Positions 1-7,486 of a DNA stretch of 13,558 bases are shown here, in pieces. The translations under genes were made by a program, and so were the position numbers. The notes below the pieces were generated by a model. It saw nothing but the letters and a program-made list of their open reading frames with translations. It was not told the origin of the DNA and did not search any database. Each line of letters starts with the position of its first letter. The first letter of the stretch is position 1. The stretch spans positions 1-13,558 of the forward strand of contig JAJZHX010000005.1 of the NCBI GenBank assembly GCA_021804315.1. Direction: 5' to 3'. This DNA comes from a bacterium (GTDB lineage Bacteria > Patescibacteriota > Saccharimonadia > Saccharimonadales > UBA4665).

Positions 1-1473
1 ATTAAGAGTGCCGCTACCACCGGTTGCTGTATCGACACCATTGGAGTCATCACAAGAAACTAGACCTGGGCCATTGAGACCTTCAGAGCATGAGAATGTC
101 GTCGGCACAACTTGTCCGACCATATAGGTCTGGTTATTAGCCGGCGACGCTATCGACGCAGTTGGGCTAAAGGCAACATTAAATATTCCAATTGCACCAT
201 ACTGATCAAAAATTGTAGCTCCGGCAGTAGCCCCTCCGACAACATTACCATCTGATACGCTAACAGATGTTCCTAGATGATCGAATTCATTAGGGCTAGT
301 TAGCGTCAAGGTTGTCTCAATTGGGTTTTGCCAGTTGGCAGACTGAGCAATATAGTCATTGATAACCCCTTGCTCTGTTTGTGTTACGGTGGTATCTGGT
401 GCGCCAACATCTATCTCTTCACCGGAAATTGCAACTGTGCTTCCAAAAAGCGGAGCAGTACAAGCTCCGTTAGCCTGATTAATGGTTGGTAGCAACTCAG
501 CTGTTTGGGTTTCACTTTGCCAGCCACCAGATGGTTCGCTAAAAACATAAGCAGCCCCTATAACACCGTTGCTACTTGCTTGCTCAGGTGCGCCAATTAC
601 AATAGTGCTACCGTCTATGGCTACTGAACTGCCAAATAAGCTACTAGGGTCACCACAGTCAATATTTGAAGCACTATTATTAGCAGTTAAAATTGCACTT
701 TGGCTCCATGTATTGGCATTATTGGTATATACAATAGCTTGTTCGCTACTTGAGCTACTGACTACTAATGTATTGCCGGATAAAGCCAGATTACCTGATA
801 TTCCGCTAAGTTCAGCAGTTTGCACCCAGTTACCTGAAACTAGAGAAAAAATATAAGTATTGGAGCTACTAGAAGCGGCGATTGTGTTACCGGAAATTGC
901 GATAGCACCTTGTCCACCCAAGATTCCTCCGTCGCTAGTTGTTAGCTGAGTCTGATAAGTCCAATTACTTCCGCTACCAGTGTAAACATAAACACCACTT
1001 GGACCATTATCGTTAATACTCCCGCCTGATATAGACTCTGAACTATTAGATGCCGCAATAATGGTGTTGCCCGAGATTGCAACTTCCTCTCCAAAGCCAT
1101 ATGCCCCAAATACATTTACCGTTCCGGGGGGAGATATTGTGGCGACGTTTTGCCACTGATTAGAGCTTTTGGTGTATACAAACACTGCTCCTCGAGCAAG
1201 ACCACCACTGGTATTAACAACCGGCTGAGTTTCTTGAGCGTCTCCGGCAACAGCAGTGTTCCCTGAGACAGCCACAGCATAACCGAGTTGACCATATTGA
1301 TCGCCAAATAGATCAGTTTGTTGGACTACTGGGTTACTCAAGGCGCTAACTACACTGGGTAAGCCAACTATGCAAACCATTAGCGTGGCAATAAGTATTT
1401 TAGAAGTTGATGATATGAAATTTGAAAAGTTTTTTTTAGGTGTTAATCGGTTTTTTACGTTTACTCTGAGCAT
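1..1473 (-). CDS. Secreted FG-GAP beta-propeller protein, C-terminus cut by window edge
   Basis: The minus frame is open from the ATG at 1473 to base 1 (491 codons, no stop), so the protein continues beyond the window. Residues 1-44 form a signal peptide: basic start, hydrophobic 26-38, and a VSA|LS cleavage site after A44. Seven FG-GAP-like repeats follow, starting near residues 56, 122, 183, 222, 280, 343 and 397. They repeat the pattern FG..v.isGNtivvgap, with good copies [18 protein letters not shown] and [18 protein letters not shown]. Seven repeats fit one seven-bladed beta-propeller. After residue 436 an Ig-like/HYR-type domain begins ([10 protein letters not shown]), with a cysteine pair C462/C474. 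An AAGGAG Shine-Dalgarno lies 9 nt before the ATG (1483-1488) and supports this start. Inference: an exported surface protein for binding or attachment; repeats 3, 4 and 7 are degenerate. Ligand and anchoring mode cannot be seen because the C-terminus is missing. Confidence 0.85.
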   Translation of the reverse strand, partial: MLRVNVKNRLTPKKNFSNFISSTSKILIATLMVCIVGLPSVVSALSNPVVQQTDLFGDQYGQLGYAVAVSGNTAVAGDAQETQPVVNTSGGLARGAVFVYTKSSNQWQNVATISPPGTVNVFGAYGFGEEVAISGNTIIAASNSSESISGGSINDNGPSGVYVYTGSGSNWTYQTQLTTSDGGILGGQGAIAISGNTIAASSSSNTYIFSLVSGNWVQTAELSGISGNLALSGNTLVVSSSSSEQAIVYTNNANTWSQSAILTANNSASNIDCGDPSSLFGSSVAIDGSTIVIGAPEQASSNGVIGAAYVFSEPSGGWQSETQTAELLPTINQANGACTAPLFGSTVAISGEEIDVGAPDTTVTQTEQGVINDYIAQSANWQNPIETTLTLTSPNEFDHLGTSVSVSDGNVVGGATAGATIFDQYGAIGIFNVAFSPTASIASPANNQTYMVGQVVPTTFSCSEGLNGPGLVSCDDSNGVDTATGGSGTLN

Positions 1474-1538
1474 GGCCAGATTCTCCTTAAGCCTCGAACT
1501 AAATAATAAAATATAAATTAATAAGTTATTAAAATATT

Positions 1539-1567
1539 TATATACGTACTGATTTTAAGTGTAACAA
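1539..1567 (-). promoter_or_regulatory. Candidate sigma70-type promoter of the FG-GAP gene
   Basis: On the minus strand TTGTTA (1562-1567) is followed after exactly 17 nt by TATATA (1539-1544). This would start a transcript near 1532 with an AT-rich leader of about 58 nt before the ATG at 1473. The AT richness of the stretch makes chance matches easy, so confidence is moderate. Confidence 0.4.
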
Positions 1568-2360
1568 GAGCTAAAGACATGTCAAGTGCCCTGTCGATGA
1601 TGTTAGCCTAAAGTTAAAAGTCGAGCTTTTAAAAAGTTAATCTGCTAGTCTTCGCTTATTTTAATTATCGATGATTATCGGTCAAATATGTAAGTTTAGT
1701 GATGAGGAGATAAAACAGTATCTTAAGTGGGTATGAAGATAGACTGATGACTAAAGCCGAGATATTAGGCCTACTACTAGATATTAAAGACAGCCGGGTC
1801 TTACTCGACTTAAGTCAAAACAACTTAACTCAAACTTTTAAAGCAGGGTTTCTCTAGGGTTGTTTCTGGTATTCAAGTAAGGTGGTATGTTTAACCTCGT
1901 ACTGGTAATCTACACTTTTTTAGTTAATTGATGTAATTGAGGTCAAGCAACAAAGGCTATGTCTATATGATTCCGCTGTTTTCGTGCCTTTCATTGACAT
2001 TTACTTACACCGGTTAGTTTTTTAACTCTCAAATTTGATCTGCCAACGGAAGCCACCAGCTTGTTTAACGTCCTCTGCGGTCTCGATACCTACTGAGTTG
2101 ATAACAGTGCATTCAAACCGGTGTTTAGCTGTGACTAGAATAGTTTTAATTTAATATCCTTTGATAGGCAATTACGGGATGGTTTTTTTGTACTGGTTGA
2201 GTTCTTGGTCACTCTACGTAAAAACAAAAGAGTAGCCAAGATACTTGCTAGCTAGTTCTAACTCCCTAGAAATAGCTACAACAGCATCATAATATTCTAG
2301 TCGTAAGATAAAAATAGTAGGCGTTAGGAGCATATTTTTTACATAGAATCCAGTAAGCAC
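1568..2360. other. Gene-poor stretch, possible gene relics only
   Basis: No convincing gene was found between the FG-GAP promoter and the DUF5674 promoter. The longest frames are short: a plus ORF at 1747-1857 (36 codons, no ribosome-binding site) and a minus frame from a GTG at 2360 to a TAA at 2022. The minus frame is interrupted by in-frame stops at 2214-2216, 2172-2174 and 2151-2153. Its open runs read protein-like but are no longer than expected by chance in DNA this rich in AT. No tRNA-like, CRISPR-like or rRNA-like pattern was seen. Confidence 0.4.
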
Positions 2361-2385
2361 TCCCCCTAATCAAGTTTAGTTTGAG

Positions 2386-2391
2386 TATAAT
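2386..2391 (+). promoter_or_regulatory. Candidate -10 box for the DUF5674 operon
   Basis: A perfect TATAAT lies 26 nt before the ATG at 2418, giving an expected transcript start near 2398 and a leader of about 20 nt. No good -35 hexamer sits 16-18 nt upstream, and no Shine-Dalgarno precedes the start codon. Confidence 0.4.
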
Positions 2392-2417
2392 TTTCATAGC
2401 CTTTACAATATTAATCA

Positions 2418-2762
2418 ATGAAACAAGTCAATGAGCGTATATCCGTAAAAGAACTGAATAAAATGGCCGAAGCCATGTATGGCAACTTGGTTAAAGCAGT
2501 AGTTGACATTCAGAAAGGCACTTTGGTGGTTGATGCGGAAATGCATGCCGATGAAGAGCAGATACTCTTAGAGGCTGGGTCCAAGCAAAACGATTTATGG
2601 GGAATTAATCTATATCCGAGCAAATTTGGTACAGCTGAGTTCATCGAGTTCGACTCAATGATAAATATTAGGCCACGTCAGCAGAACATGTCGAGATACG
2701 TTGAAGATGAGACAATTCGTCAAAGAATTAAAAACCTAGTGAATCAGAAAGTAATAATCTGA
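2418..2762 (+). CDS. DUF5674 family protein
   Basis: This 114-residue protein matches the DUF5674 pattern along its whole length. It has an N-terminal helical part with MYGNLVKAVVDI (20-31), the acidic HADEE block (43-47), the signature GSKQNDLWGINLYP (54-67), FIEFDSMINIRP (75-86) and SRYVED (92-97) before a terminal helix. The family is common in CPR and other bacteria and has no established biochemical role; the conserved His/Asp/Glu residues could bind a metal or a partner, but that is inference. It has no signal peptide or membrane segment, so it is cytoplasmic. The TGA stop overlaps the next ATG by one base (TGATG at 2760-2764), so the two genes are almost certainly co-transcribed and translationally coupled. 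The ATG at 2418 lacks a clear Shine-Dalgarno, but the family N-terminus fits this start. Confidence 0.8.
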   Translation: MKQVNERISVKELNKMAEAMYGNLVKAVVDIQKGTLVVDAEMHADEEQILLEAGSKQNDLWGINLYPSKFGTAEFIEFDSMINIRPRQQNMSRYVEDETIRQRIKNLVNQKVII

Positions 2763-3091
2763 TGTACACTGTTGACCAAGCTAAATGGAGCAAACTAGAT
2801 ATCTTTAACCAAATGGCCAACATTTACAGCGAGGTGGGTAGATCATTTAACAGCCAGAACTCTACCGATAGAGATGCAGCTATAGCCAGAGCAATTGATC
2901 TTTTTGACGCTACTGTACGCGACTTGAATGGTCATAACTCACCGAAGCTTAAGGAAGTATTACGCGCCAAGGAACAATACCTAACAATTGTCAGTAATAA
3001 AGTAGCAGACTACGATGCCCAACAAAGCCTGGATAGATACTTCATGCATTATGCCGTTGCGGCTAGACTCCACAAGCTTCAAGACCGGTAG
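2762..3091 (+). CDS. Small helical partner protein of DUF5674 (SEVGR-type family)
   Basis: This 109-residue, probably all-helical cytoplasmic protein starts inside the stop codon of the DUF5674 gene. Its pattern is W...IFNQMANIYSEVGR (9-27), ARAIDLFDATVRD (42-54), LKEVLRAKE (63-71) and a C-terminal YFMHYAVAAR (93-102). I recognise this order from small uncharacterised proteins (QM.NIGSEVGRA ... R.LEL.D.T ... YF..FA.AAR) that occur widely in bacteria and archaea, but I know no function for them. The one-base overlap suggests that the two products act together in fixed ratio. A toxin-antitoxin or regulatory pair is possible but unproven: no nuclease motif is evident, and the RYFMH run has Rx3H rather than the Rx4-6H of HEPN RNases. 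A T-rich tract at 3107-3117 just after the gene may help termination, although the preceding hairpin is only 3 bp. Confidence 0.7.
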   Translation: MYTVDQAKWSKLDIFNQMANIYSEVGRSFNSQNSTDRDAAIARAIDLFDATVRDLNGHNSPKLKEVLRAKEQYLTIVSNKVADYDAQQSLDRYFMHYAVAARLHKLQDR

Positions 3092-3560
3092 ACTGAGTCA
3101 TGAATTTTTATTTTTTAGGCAACCTTTAACGTGTCACCCTCAAAGTAACTTTAATTATCTTTTATAAAAATTGCCAAACTTAAAAACACTTTTAGAGCAG
3201 ACGATAGGCGTATTTACTTTTGGAAGATATTACGCCCTCTTGCTGGCAAGCAATAGATCTGTTGGATTGTTGACTTAAAAAACCTAGCTAACAGACAAGC
3301 TCACGTTAAACTAGTGGTATCCAGAAAAAAGACGGCGTGCGACTTACTGGCTATTGGATAGGCTGTATATCGAAGTCTAAGACAAAATAATAAACCCGAG
3401 TCAGTGTCCGTTGGGCACTCAGCCACCAATAAGCTAGCTGTCATACTTTGTTAATTTTAGGAGTTAGCGCTTTTATAGACGGTGCTTGATTAATTGACTG
3501 TCGAGAAAACAAAGTGAACTTAAGCCCTCGAGTTGTCAATTAGCAAAGTGTTACAAGTGG
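3092..3560. other. Gene-poor stretch between convergent genes
   Basis: No supported gene was found. A GTGTCC-GTT-GGGCAC stem-loop is visible near 3406-3420 (6 bp including one T:G pair, loop of 3). A plus frame from about 3157 to a TAA near 3450 reads protein-like in pieces but has two in-frame stops. A 47-codon minus ORF (3301-3444) has no ribosome-binding site and overlaps it. I treat both as chance or unrecognisable relics. Confidence 0.4.
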
Positions 3561-4121
3561 TTACGGTCTAGGAAATGGACCGGTGTAACAATGGCCGTTG
3601 GTGTTACTTGTCAGAAAGCTAAGCTGGCCTGTAGCGACGACGTTAACGATATAGCCGCCTGGAACACCTGGCCCATAAGTAAATTGTTGGGCTATATTGC
3701 CTATTGCGGAATGAAACTCTTCTGTGCCAGTCACAACACCGTTACTGCTAGTTGAAGTATTTAAGACGTAATTACCGATCACTATCCTTAAAGAGTTGAC
3801 TAGCAATCCGTTATTGTTGTATACACCAGCCCAAACACCCCTTTCGTTGTCATGGACAGTTTTGTTGGGTTCAGTGAAGACATGAGTCTGACTTGACGTT
3901 TGATAACCAAAAAAGTAACCACAAGCATCTAAAGTTGTCATAACGCTTGTTCCGGTGGTACGTATGACGCCATTACCATTATTTGACAGAGCAAATACAG
4001 GCGTAACAAAAATTCCACTGATAAATAAACTAGCTACTGTAGCGCTTAGAGCTCTTTTAATTTTAGAGTGATTTTTGATTACTAAACCGTATCTAATATT
4101 ATAATAAACGCTTTTTTTCAT
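3561..4121 (-). CDS. Secreted protein of unknown family, 186 residues
   Basis: The start is supported by GAGGGG, a Shine-Dalgarno-like run ending 8 nt before the ATG. The protein has a long basic n-region, a hydrophobic core at about 25-43 and a signal-peptidase I site PVFA|LSN after A44, so it is exported. The mature part (about 142 residues) is rich in N, G, T, S and V and looks beta-stranded. It has only two cysteines (C67, C178), near its two ends, which could form a disulfide closing the domain. There is no lipobox, C-terminal anchor or recognisable catalytic motif. I do not recognise the family; a small beta-barrel or beta-sandwich is a guess. The mature N-terminus begins LSN, as in the FG-GAP protein at the left edge. 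The gene stands alone, with 321 nt upstream and 469 nt downstream of it free of genes. Confidence 0.75.
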   Translation of the reverse strand: MKKSVYYNIRYGLVIKNHSKIKRALSATVASLFISGIFVTPVFALSNNGNGVIRTTGTSVMTTLDACGYFFGYQTSSQTHVFTEPNKTVHDNERGVWAGVYNNNGLLVNSLRIVIGNYVLNTSTSSNGVVTGTEEFHSAIGNIAQQFTYGPGVPGGYIVNVVATGQLSFLTSNTNGHCYTGPFPRP

Positions 4122-4442
4122 TGGCTTATCCCCTCGTTTAAAGTTTATAAGTTAAATTATATAACTGATCGTCAAATTTTGTTATTGTAAAGCCTATTTT
4201 TTAATCTAGATAACTAACGCAGGGTCAGCAATAGTAGTCAGTCTTCAAGCTAAGCTCGACACTGTTCCACCCATCTTAAGTACTAATCAACAGCAATTAC
4301 AGGATTTGGTCACCTAAATAACCAAACTAGGCAGTATTTAAAATAATTTTTAGTATCTGCCAATTAAATAAATAAGGTCTTAATAATTTGCTCAAGAATC
4401 TATTTTTAACCACTTATTTTGGTTTAAGTTGTGCTTATGTTG
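4122..4442. other. Intergenic stretch upstream of the secreted-protein gene
   Basis: It should contain the promoter of the 3561-4121 gene: on the minus strand there is a perfect TATAAT (4156-4161) about 35 nt before the ATG and a TTGACG (4170-4175). These two are only 8 nt apart, so they do not form one standard promoter. TTGACG could instead pair with TATAAA (4144-4149) at a long 20-nt spacer. No gene was found. A short startless plus frame ending at about 4318 reads protein-like but is within chance. Confidence 0.35.
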
Positions 4443-5612
4443 TTAGTTTTGACTGGCTATCTTCAGATAATAACTTTGAATTTGACTATAATTATTGAGG
4501 CCGGCTTTGGGAATTAATGAATCGCCAATTGATGGATAATATTGAGTTGTTAGTAAGGCTGAACTTCCACCACTACCATAAGTTAAACCATACGACTTTA
4601 TATTAGAAAAGTTAACTTTCTTCATAATTTGCGCTAACCTTTTAGCGTCAGCTAGGTTTAAGTCTGTTTTGACATTGTTGCCTAAAGCATCAAACAAATT
4701 GGCAATTCTGAAAGGATTAGACAATACTCCAGCGCTTAAGGCTTTACTCTCTAGAGCCGCTAGTTCCTGTCGTTGGTGCTGTTCCCTGTTAATATCACTC
4801 TGCGGGAATCCATATGCATAAGGTGAATCACCTCTGGCTAAGGCTAGGGCTAAGGCTTGCAAGCCATCTAAATGGACAGGGCCGTTAGGTAGTAGCAATG
4901 GACCACCATGAGCCTTATCGACATTAGGATCATAGAGCCCTCTTGGATCAGGACTCTTAATATCTACAGTGATACCGCCAACAGCATTAACGGCATCTTC
5001 AAATGCCTGATAATCAATAAGCGCGTAGTAATCAATTGGGATATGAAAATCTTGCTCAACAATTTGTTGTAACTGCCCCATACCGCCATGAAAATAGCCA
5101 GGCTGGTTAAAGCTCGAAACAGTATTAGCGTAATTGATTTTCTGATATCCATTACCGGGTATTTTGACGGCCAGATCTCTAGGAATACTAAACATAAAAG
5201 CCGTGTCTTTTTTAGTATTAATACTAACTACCATAATCGAGTCAGTTAATGCCCCCTCATCACTTTGTTTACCCTGATAGCCGGCCAGTAAAATATTAAC
5301 TCTTCCGCTAGATTCGCCTTTTAAATGAGTTGTACTGACTAAAGAGCCTATATCGCTGAATAAGTTACCATGGAAGACTTTATCTAAATCATTAACTATC
5401 CGAATGCCAAAATACGAACCAAATGCAATAACGACCACTATAACCGCTAGAAAGCCAGAAATAATTTTGTGTTTTTTAAACCAACGTATTTTAGATTGTT
5501 TAGTCTTTGGGCCTAAAGCCGAATAAGATAAAGACCTATCTCTATAATAAGCATTAGGGAGCGTCTTATTTAACAGTGAATTAGACTCATTAGCAGGTAG
5601 TCGGCTATTCAT
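4443..5612 (-). CDS. LytR-CpsA-Psr (LCP) family cell-wall glycopolymer ligase
   Basis: LCP enzymes transfer undecaprenyl-linked glycopolymers to peptidoglycan on the outer face of the membrane. The 389-residue protein has a cytoplasmic N-terminus of about 48 residues, one membrane segment (about 50-70) and an extracellular LCP domain. Family motifs are clear: NILLAG (106-111), TDSIMVVSI (123-131), SIPRDL with R145/D146, QKINYA (157-162), VGGITVDI (211-218), LDGLQALALAR-type helix to R260, and the D273..R276 block followed by RQ (281-282). In the usual DxxRxxRQ motif the second Arg is replaced by H279, with Q280 kept. The glycines, the acidic residue and the first two arginines for pyrophosphate/Mg binding are present, so it is likely active. 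It lacks an obvious Shine-Dalgarno. The gap to the upstream photolyase gene is 195 nt, so it probably has its own promoter. No other capsule or teichoic-acid genes are in view. Confidence 0.9.
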   Translation of the reverse strand: MNSRLPANESNSLLNKTLPNAYYRDRSLSYSALGPKTKQSKIRWFKKHKIISGFLAVIVVVIAFGSYFGIRIVNDLDKVFHGNLFSDIGSLVSTTHLKGESSGRVNILLAGYQGKQSDEGALTDSIMVVSINTKKDTAFMFSIPRDLAVKIPGNGYQKINYANTVSSFNQPGYFHGGMGQLQQIVEQDFHIPIDYYALIDYQAFEDAVNAVGGITVDIKSPDPRGLYDPNVDKAHGGPLLLPNGPVHLDGLQALALALARGDSPYAYGFPQSDINREQHQRQELAALESKALSAGVLSNPFRIANLFDALGNNVKTDLNLADAKRLAQIMKKVNFSNIKSYGLTYGSGGSSALLTTQYYPSIGDSLIPKAGLNNYSQIQSYYLKIASQN

Positions 5613-5766
5613 TTAATAATACTCTATAAAAAATCCTTGATAATTAGCTGTAAACTTTATTCTTGGGTTTTTAGATAAACTGATTAGATAATTTTTTGAC
5701 ATAATTTAAAAACAATTAAGCAGTCACAAAAGCTAATGTGTTTGTTTTTGTAACTTAGAGCTTATT

Positions 5767-5809
5767 TTACATTATATGTAATATTTTTCTAAGAAAATTA
5801 TATAATTTT
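5767..5809. repeat. Two AT-rich palindromes at the 3' end of the photolyase gene
   Basis: TTACAT-TAT-ATGTAA (5767-5781) and the 16-nt perfect palindrome AAAATTATATAATTTT (5794-5809, overlapping the photolyase stop) lie side by side. They could slow transcription after the photolyase or act as protein-binding sites upstream of the LCP gene. They contain almost no G/C pairs and the U-run is weak, so a terminator role is uncertain. Confidence 0.35.
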
Positions 5810-7205
5810 ACAACCATTGCTCGAGATATTTATTAAGATCAAACTTGCTTTTTAGTCCGGCTTGATTCATATAACGAATCTGGCCAAAGATTGGTCTTTC
5901 TGCCCAAGGGCGATCATGCAGTCCGGCAATTGACCAGAGAATACCGACGTAGCCATTGGGATCACCGCCGTCAATCGAGTATCTATCGTTTAGATAAATA
6001 GCTATTTTAATTGCCTGCTCAGGATTACTCGTCCATTCTAAGATTTTTTTAGCCCAGTACATTCTCATATAGCCATGAATTTTACCAACACTTAAGAGTT
6101 GTTTTTGGGCAGCATTCCAAGGCTGATCAGTAGTTTTGGCTTTATCTAAATCATCTAAATTGTAAATAGGCTCTCTATGATCATTTTTATGCTTATTGAG
6201 GGTCTTTTTAGCCCAATCTGGTGCCCCTTTAAGAGATGAGTATGTTGGGTTAAAAAAACAAAAGTTGTCTGCTAGTTCCTTTCTGACAATCATTTCTTCG
6301 AATAAGACGTTCATACCGTCTTCAACAGAAGCAGGATTAGCTGGATGAGCCATCCTTGGTTCTTTAATTAATAGTGGCGTTTGTTTAACAGATTTTAGTG
6401 TTTCTAAGGCTACTCTTAAACTAGCTAGCTGTCCGAAGTGCAGATAAGGACTTAAGCCACTCTGATAATCGCCTGTTATATCATTCCTTAAGTTAGCGTA
6501 GCTGGGTAATAGTTTATTAATAAATTTCTTTAAATGTCTCTTGGCAGCCAGGCTACCAGGCTTAGCTTCAACATTAATGCCACAACGCTCGATTGAATCA
6601 ATCAATTGCCAAGCCTGAGAAAAAGTTGCAGAATTTGCTTTTTTTAAATTCGTAAATTGATGTTTTTTAATTTTATCGGTTTCAGTTAAATAGCCTGCCA
6701 GATATTGATGGACTTTAAAGCGAAAAGTATAGGCTGAAAATTCTTGTTTGTTAGATACAACCCAAGCAGGCACAATATTATGAGTATCAACAACAGCCAC
6801 ATAGCAGTTTAGCTGATTAGCTACCAGCTTAGCTAATGCTCTAGGCTTATTTAAAGGAGAAAAGTCGAAAATCACGGCTGCCGTTTTTAAGTTTTTTAGA
6901 TAAGCTATTAACTGACTAGAATCGTTATCTAATAATATAGAAAATTCGATATTGAATTGTTGAAGCTTAATAGCCACTTCTTCAAGACCTTTTAACATAA
7001 AGGCATAATGTTCATATGATCTTATGCCAACTGGCTTTTTTAAGTTAAAAAGAACCAGTATAGGCAGTTTGTTGGCTAGGGCAAGAGATTGACTAGCTAA
7101 GAGAGCGTGATTGTCCTCTACTCTTTGATCACGACTCATCACATAAACCACCCACTGACCTTTTATATTGTGATTATTTAGCTCCAAAAGCCGATTATTG
7201 AACAT
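5808..7205 (-). CDS. Class II CPD photolyase (deoxyribodipyrimidine photo-lyase)
   Basis: This flavoenzyme uses blue light to split cyclobutane pyrimidine dimers. The 465-residue length is normal for class II. The N-terminal alpha/beta domain starts with VVYVMSRDQRVEDN (19-32) and contains the class II block VDTHNIVPAWVVSNKQE (139-155). The C-terminal helical FAD domain has SPYLHFGQLA (252-261), EEMIVRKELADNFCFFNP (303-320), WNAAQ (363-367), GKIHGYMRMYWAKKILEW (374-391), DPNGYVGILWSI (415-426) and HDRPWAERPIFG (430-441). Trp 363, 384 and 391 have the same spacing as the class II electron-transfer triad of the Methanosarcina enzyme. The ATG at 7205 lacks a good Shine-Dalgarno, but the domain begins soon after it, so a much later start is unlikely. 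It is a single-gene unit next to the LCP gene, with no other DNA-repair gene near. It implies exposure to light, unlike host-associated relatives. Confidence 0.95.
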   Translation of the reverse strand: MFNNRLLELNNHNIKGQWVVYVMSRDQRVEDNHALLASQSLALANKLPILVLFNLKKPVGIRSYEHYAFMLKGLEEVAIKLQQFNIEFSILLDNDSSQLIAYLKNLKTAAVIFDFSPLNKPRALAKLVANQLNCYVAVVDTHNIVPAWVVSNKQEFSAYTFRFKVHQYLAGYLTETDKIKKHQFTNLKKANSATFSQAWQLIDSIERCGINVEAKPGSLAAKRHLKKFINKLLPSYANLRNDITGDYQSGLSPYLHFGQLASLRVALETLKSVKQTPLLIKEPRMAHPANPASVEDGMNVLFEEMIVRKELADNFCFFNPTYSSLKGAPDWAKKTLNKHKNDHREPIYNLDDLDKAKTTDQPWNAAQKQLLSVGKIHGYMRMYWAKKILEWTSNPEQAIKIAIYLNDRYSIDGGDPNGYVGILWSIAGLHDRPWAERPIFGQIRYMNQAGLKSKFDLNKYLEQWL

Positions 7206-7229
7206 TTTTGCTTTATTTAAGTTTATCCT

Positions 7230-7247
7230 AAAAGTTTGCTAACTTTT
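7230..7247. promoter_or_regulatory. Inverted repeat in the photolyase leader/promoter region
   Basis: AAAAGTT-TGCT-AACTTTT is a perfect 7-bp inverted repeat with a 4-nt centre, about 25 nt upstream of the photolyase ATG. It could be an operator or an mRNA hairpin. A second weaker repeat, AGGCT/AGCCT (7267-7271 and 7281-7285), lies further upstream. Confidence 0.35.
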
Positions 7248-7421
7248 TAATAAGTTTACTTGATTAAGGCTATTCTAAAAAGCCTATCATTTAGTGCCTT
7301 TTGGATATTAAGTCTTGCTTTTAGGTAAGAAGGCTTTACTTTGGCTTTTAGTTAGTGGGTTTAGCAAATTACTCATTTGTCTTTGCGGAATAATAAAACT
7401 ATTAAAATTGCGAGTTACTAC

Positions 7422-7466
7422 GAAGGCAATCCGAACGGTTAATTACCTAAGGAGAACCTTCTTTTT
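7422..7466 (+). ncRNA. 40-nt hairpin element, copy A (terminator-like or small RNA)
   Basis: The outer stem GAAGG (7422-7426) pairs with CCTTC (7457-7461) and is followed by TTTTT. Inside are a 3-bp stem TCC/GGA (7430-7432 with 7451-7453) and GGT/ACC (7437-7439 with 7445-7447). Copy B at 7893 has the same total length, the same GAAGGC start and the same 13-nt end GAACCTTCTTTTT. No plus-strand gene lies upstream that would need a terminator here. The element may therefore be a very short transcript from a nearby TAAAAT (7403-7408), or a terminator insulating the nuclease gene 21 nt downstream. Confidence 0.45.
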
Positions 7467-7474
7467 ATTTAAGC

Positions 7475-7480
7475 TATAAT
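7475..7480 (+). promoter_or_regulatory. -10 box giving a probably leaderless nuclease mRNA
   Basis: A perfect TATAAT ends 6 nt before the ATG at 7487. Transcription starting the usual 6-8 nt downstream would begin at the start codon, so the message is predicted to be leaderless, in line with the absence of a Shine-Dalgarno. No consensus -35 is seen 17 nt upstream, where copy A of the hairpin element lies. Confidence 0.45.
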
Positions 7481-7486
7481 TTATAA

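Noticed and set aside
569-856. Plus-strand ORF of 95 codons
   Set aside because: It lies antisense within the FG-GAP gene, which has a signal peptide, ribosome-binding site and repeats.
2022-2360. Minus-strand frame with protein-like runs separated by in-frame TAG, TAA and TAA stops (possible pseudogene or stop-codon recoding)
   Set aside because: At this AT content a stop is expected about every 15 codons, and runs of 40-50 codons are expected several times in such a stretch; no family was recognised.
3301-3444. Minus-strand ORF of 47 codons
   Set aside because: No ribosome-binding site, no similarity recognised, and unusual composition.
3157-3450. Plus-strand frame with two in-frame stops that reads protein-like
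   Set aside because: Run lengths are within chance, there is no start or ribosome-binding site, and no recognisable motif.
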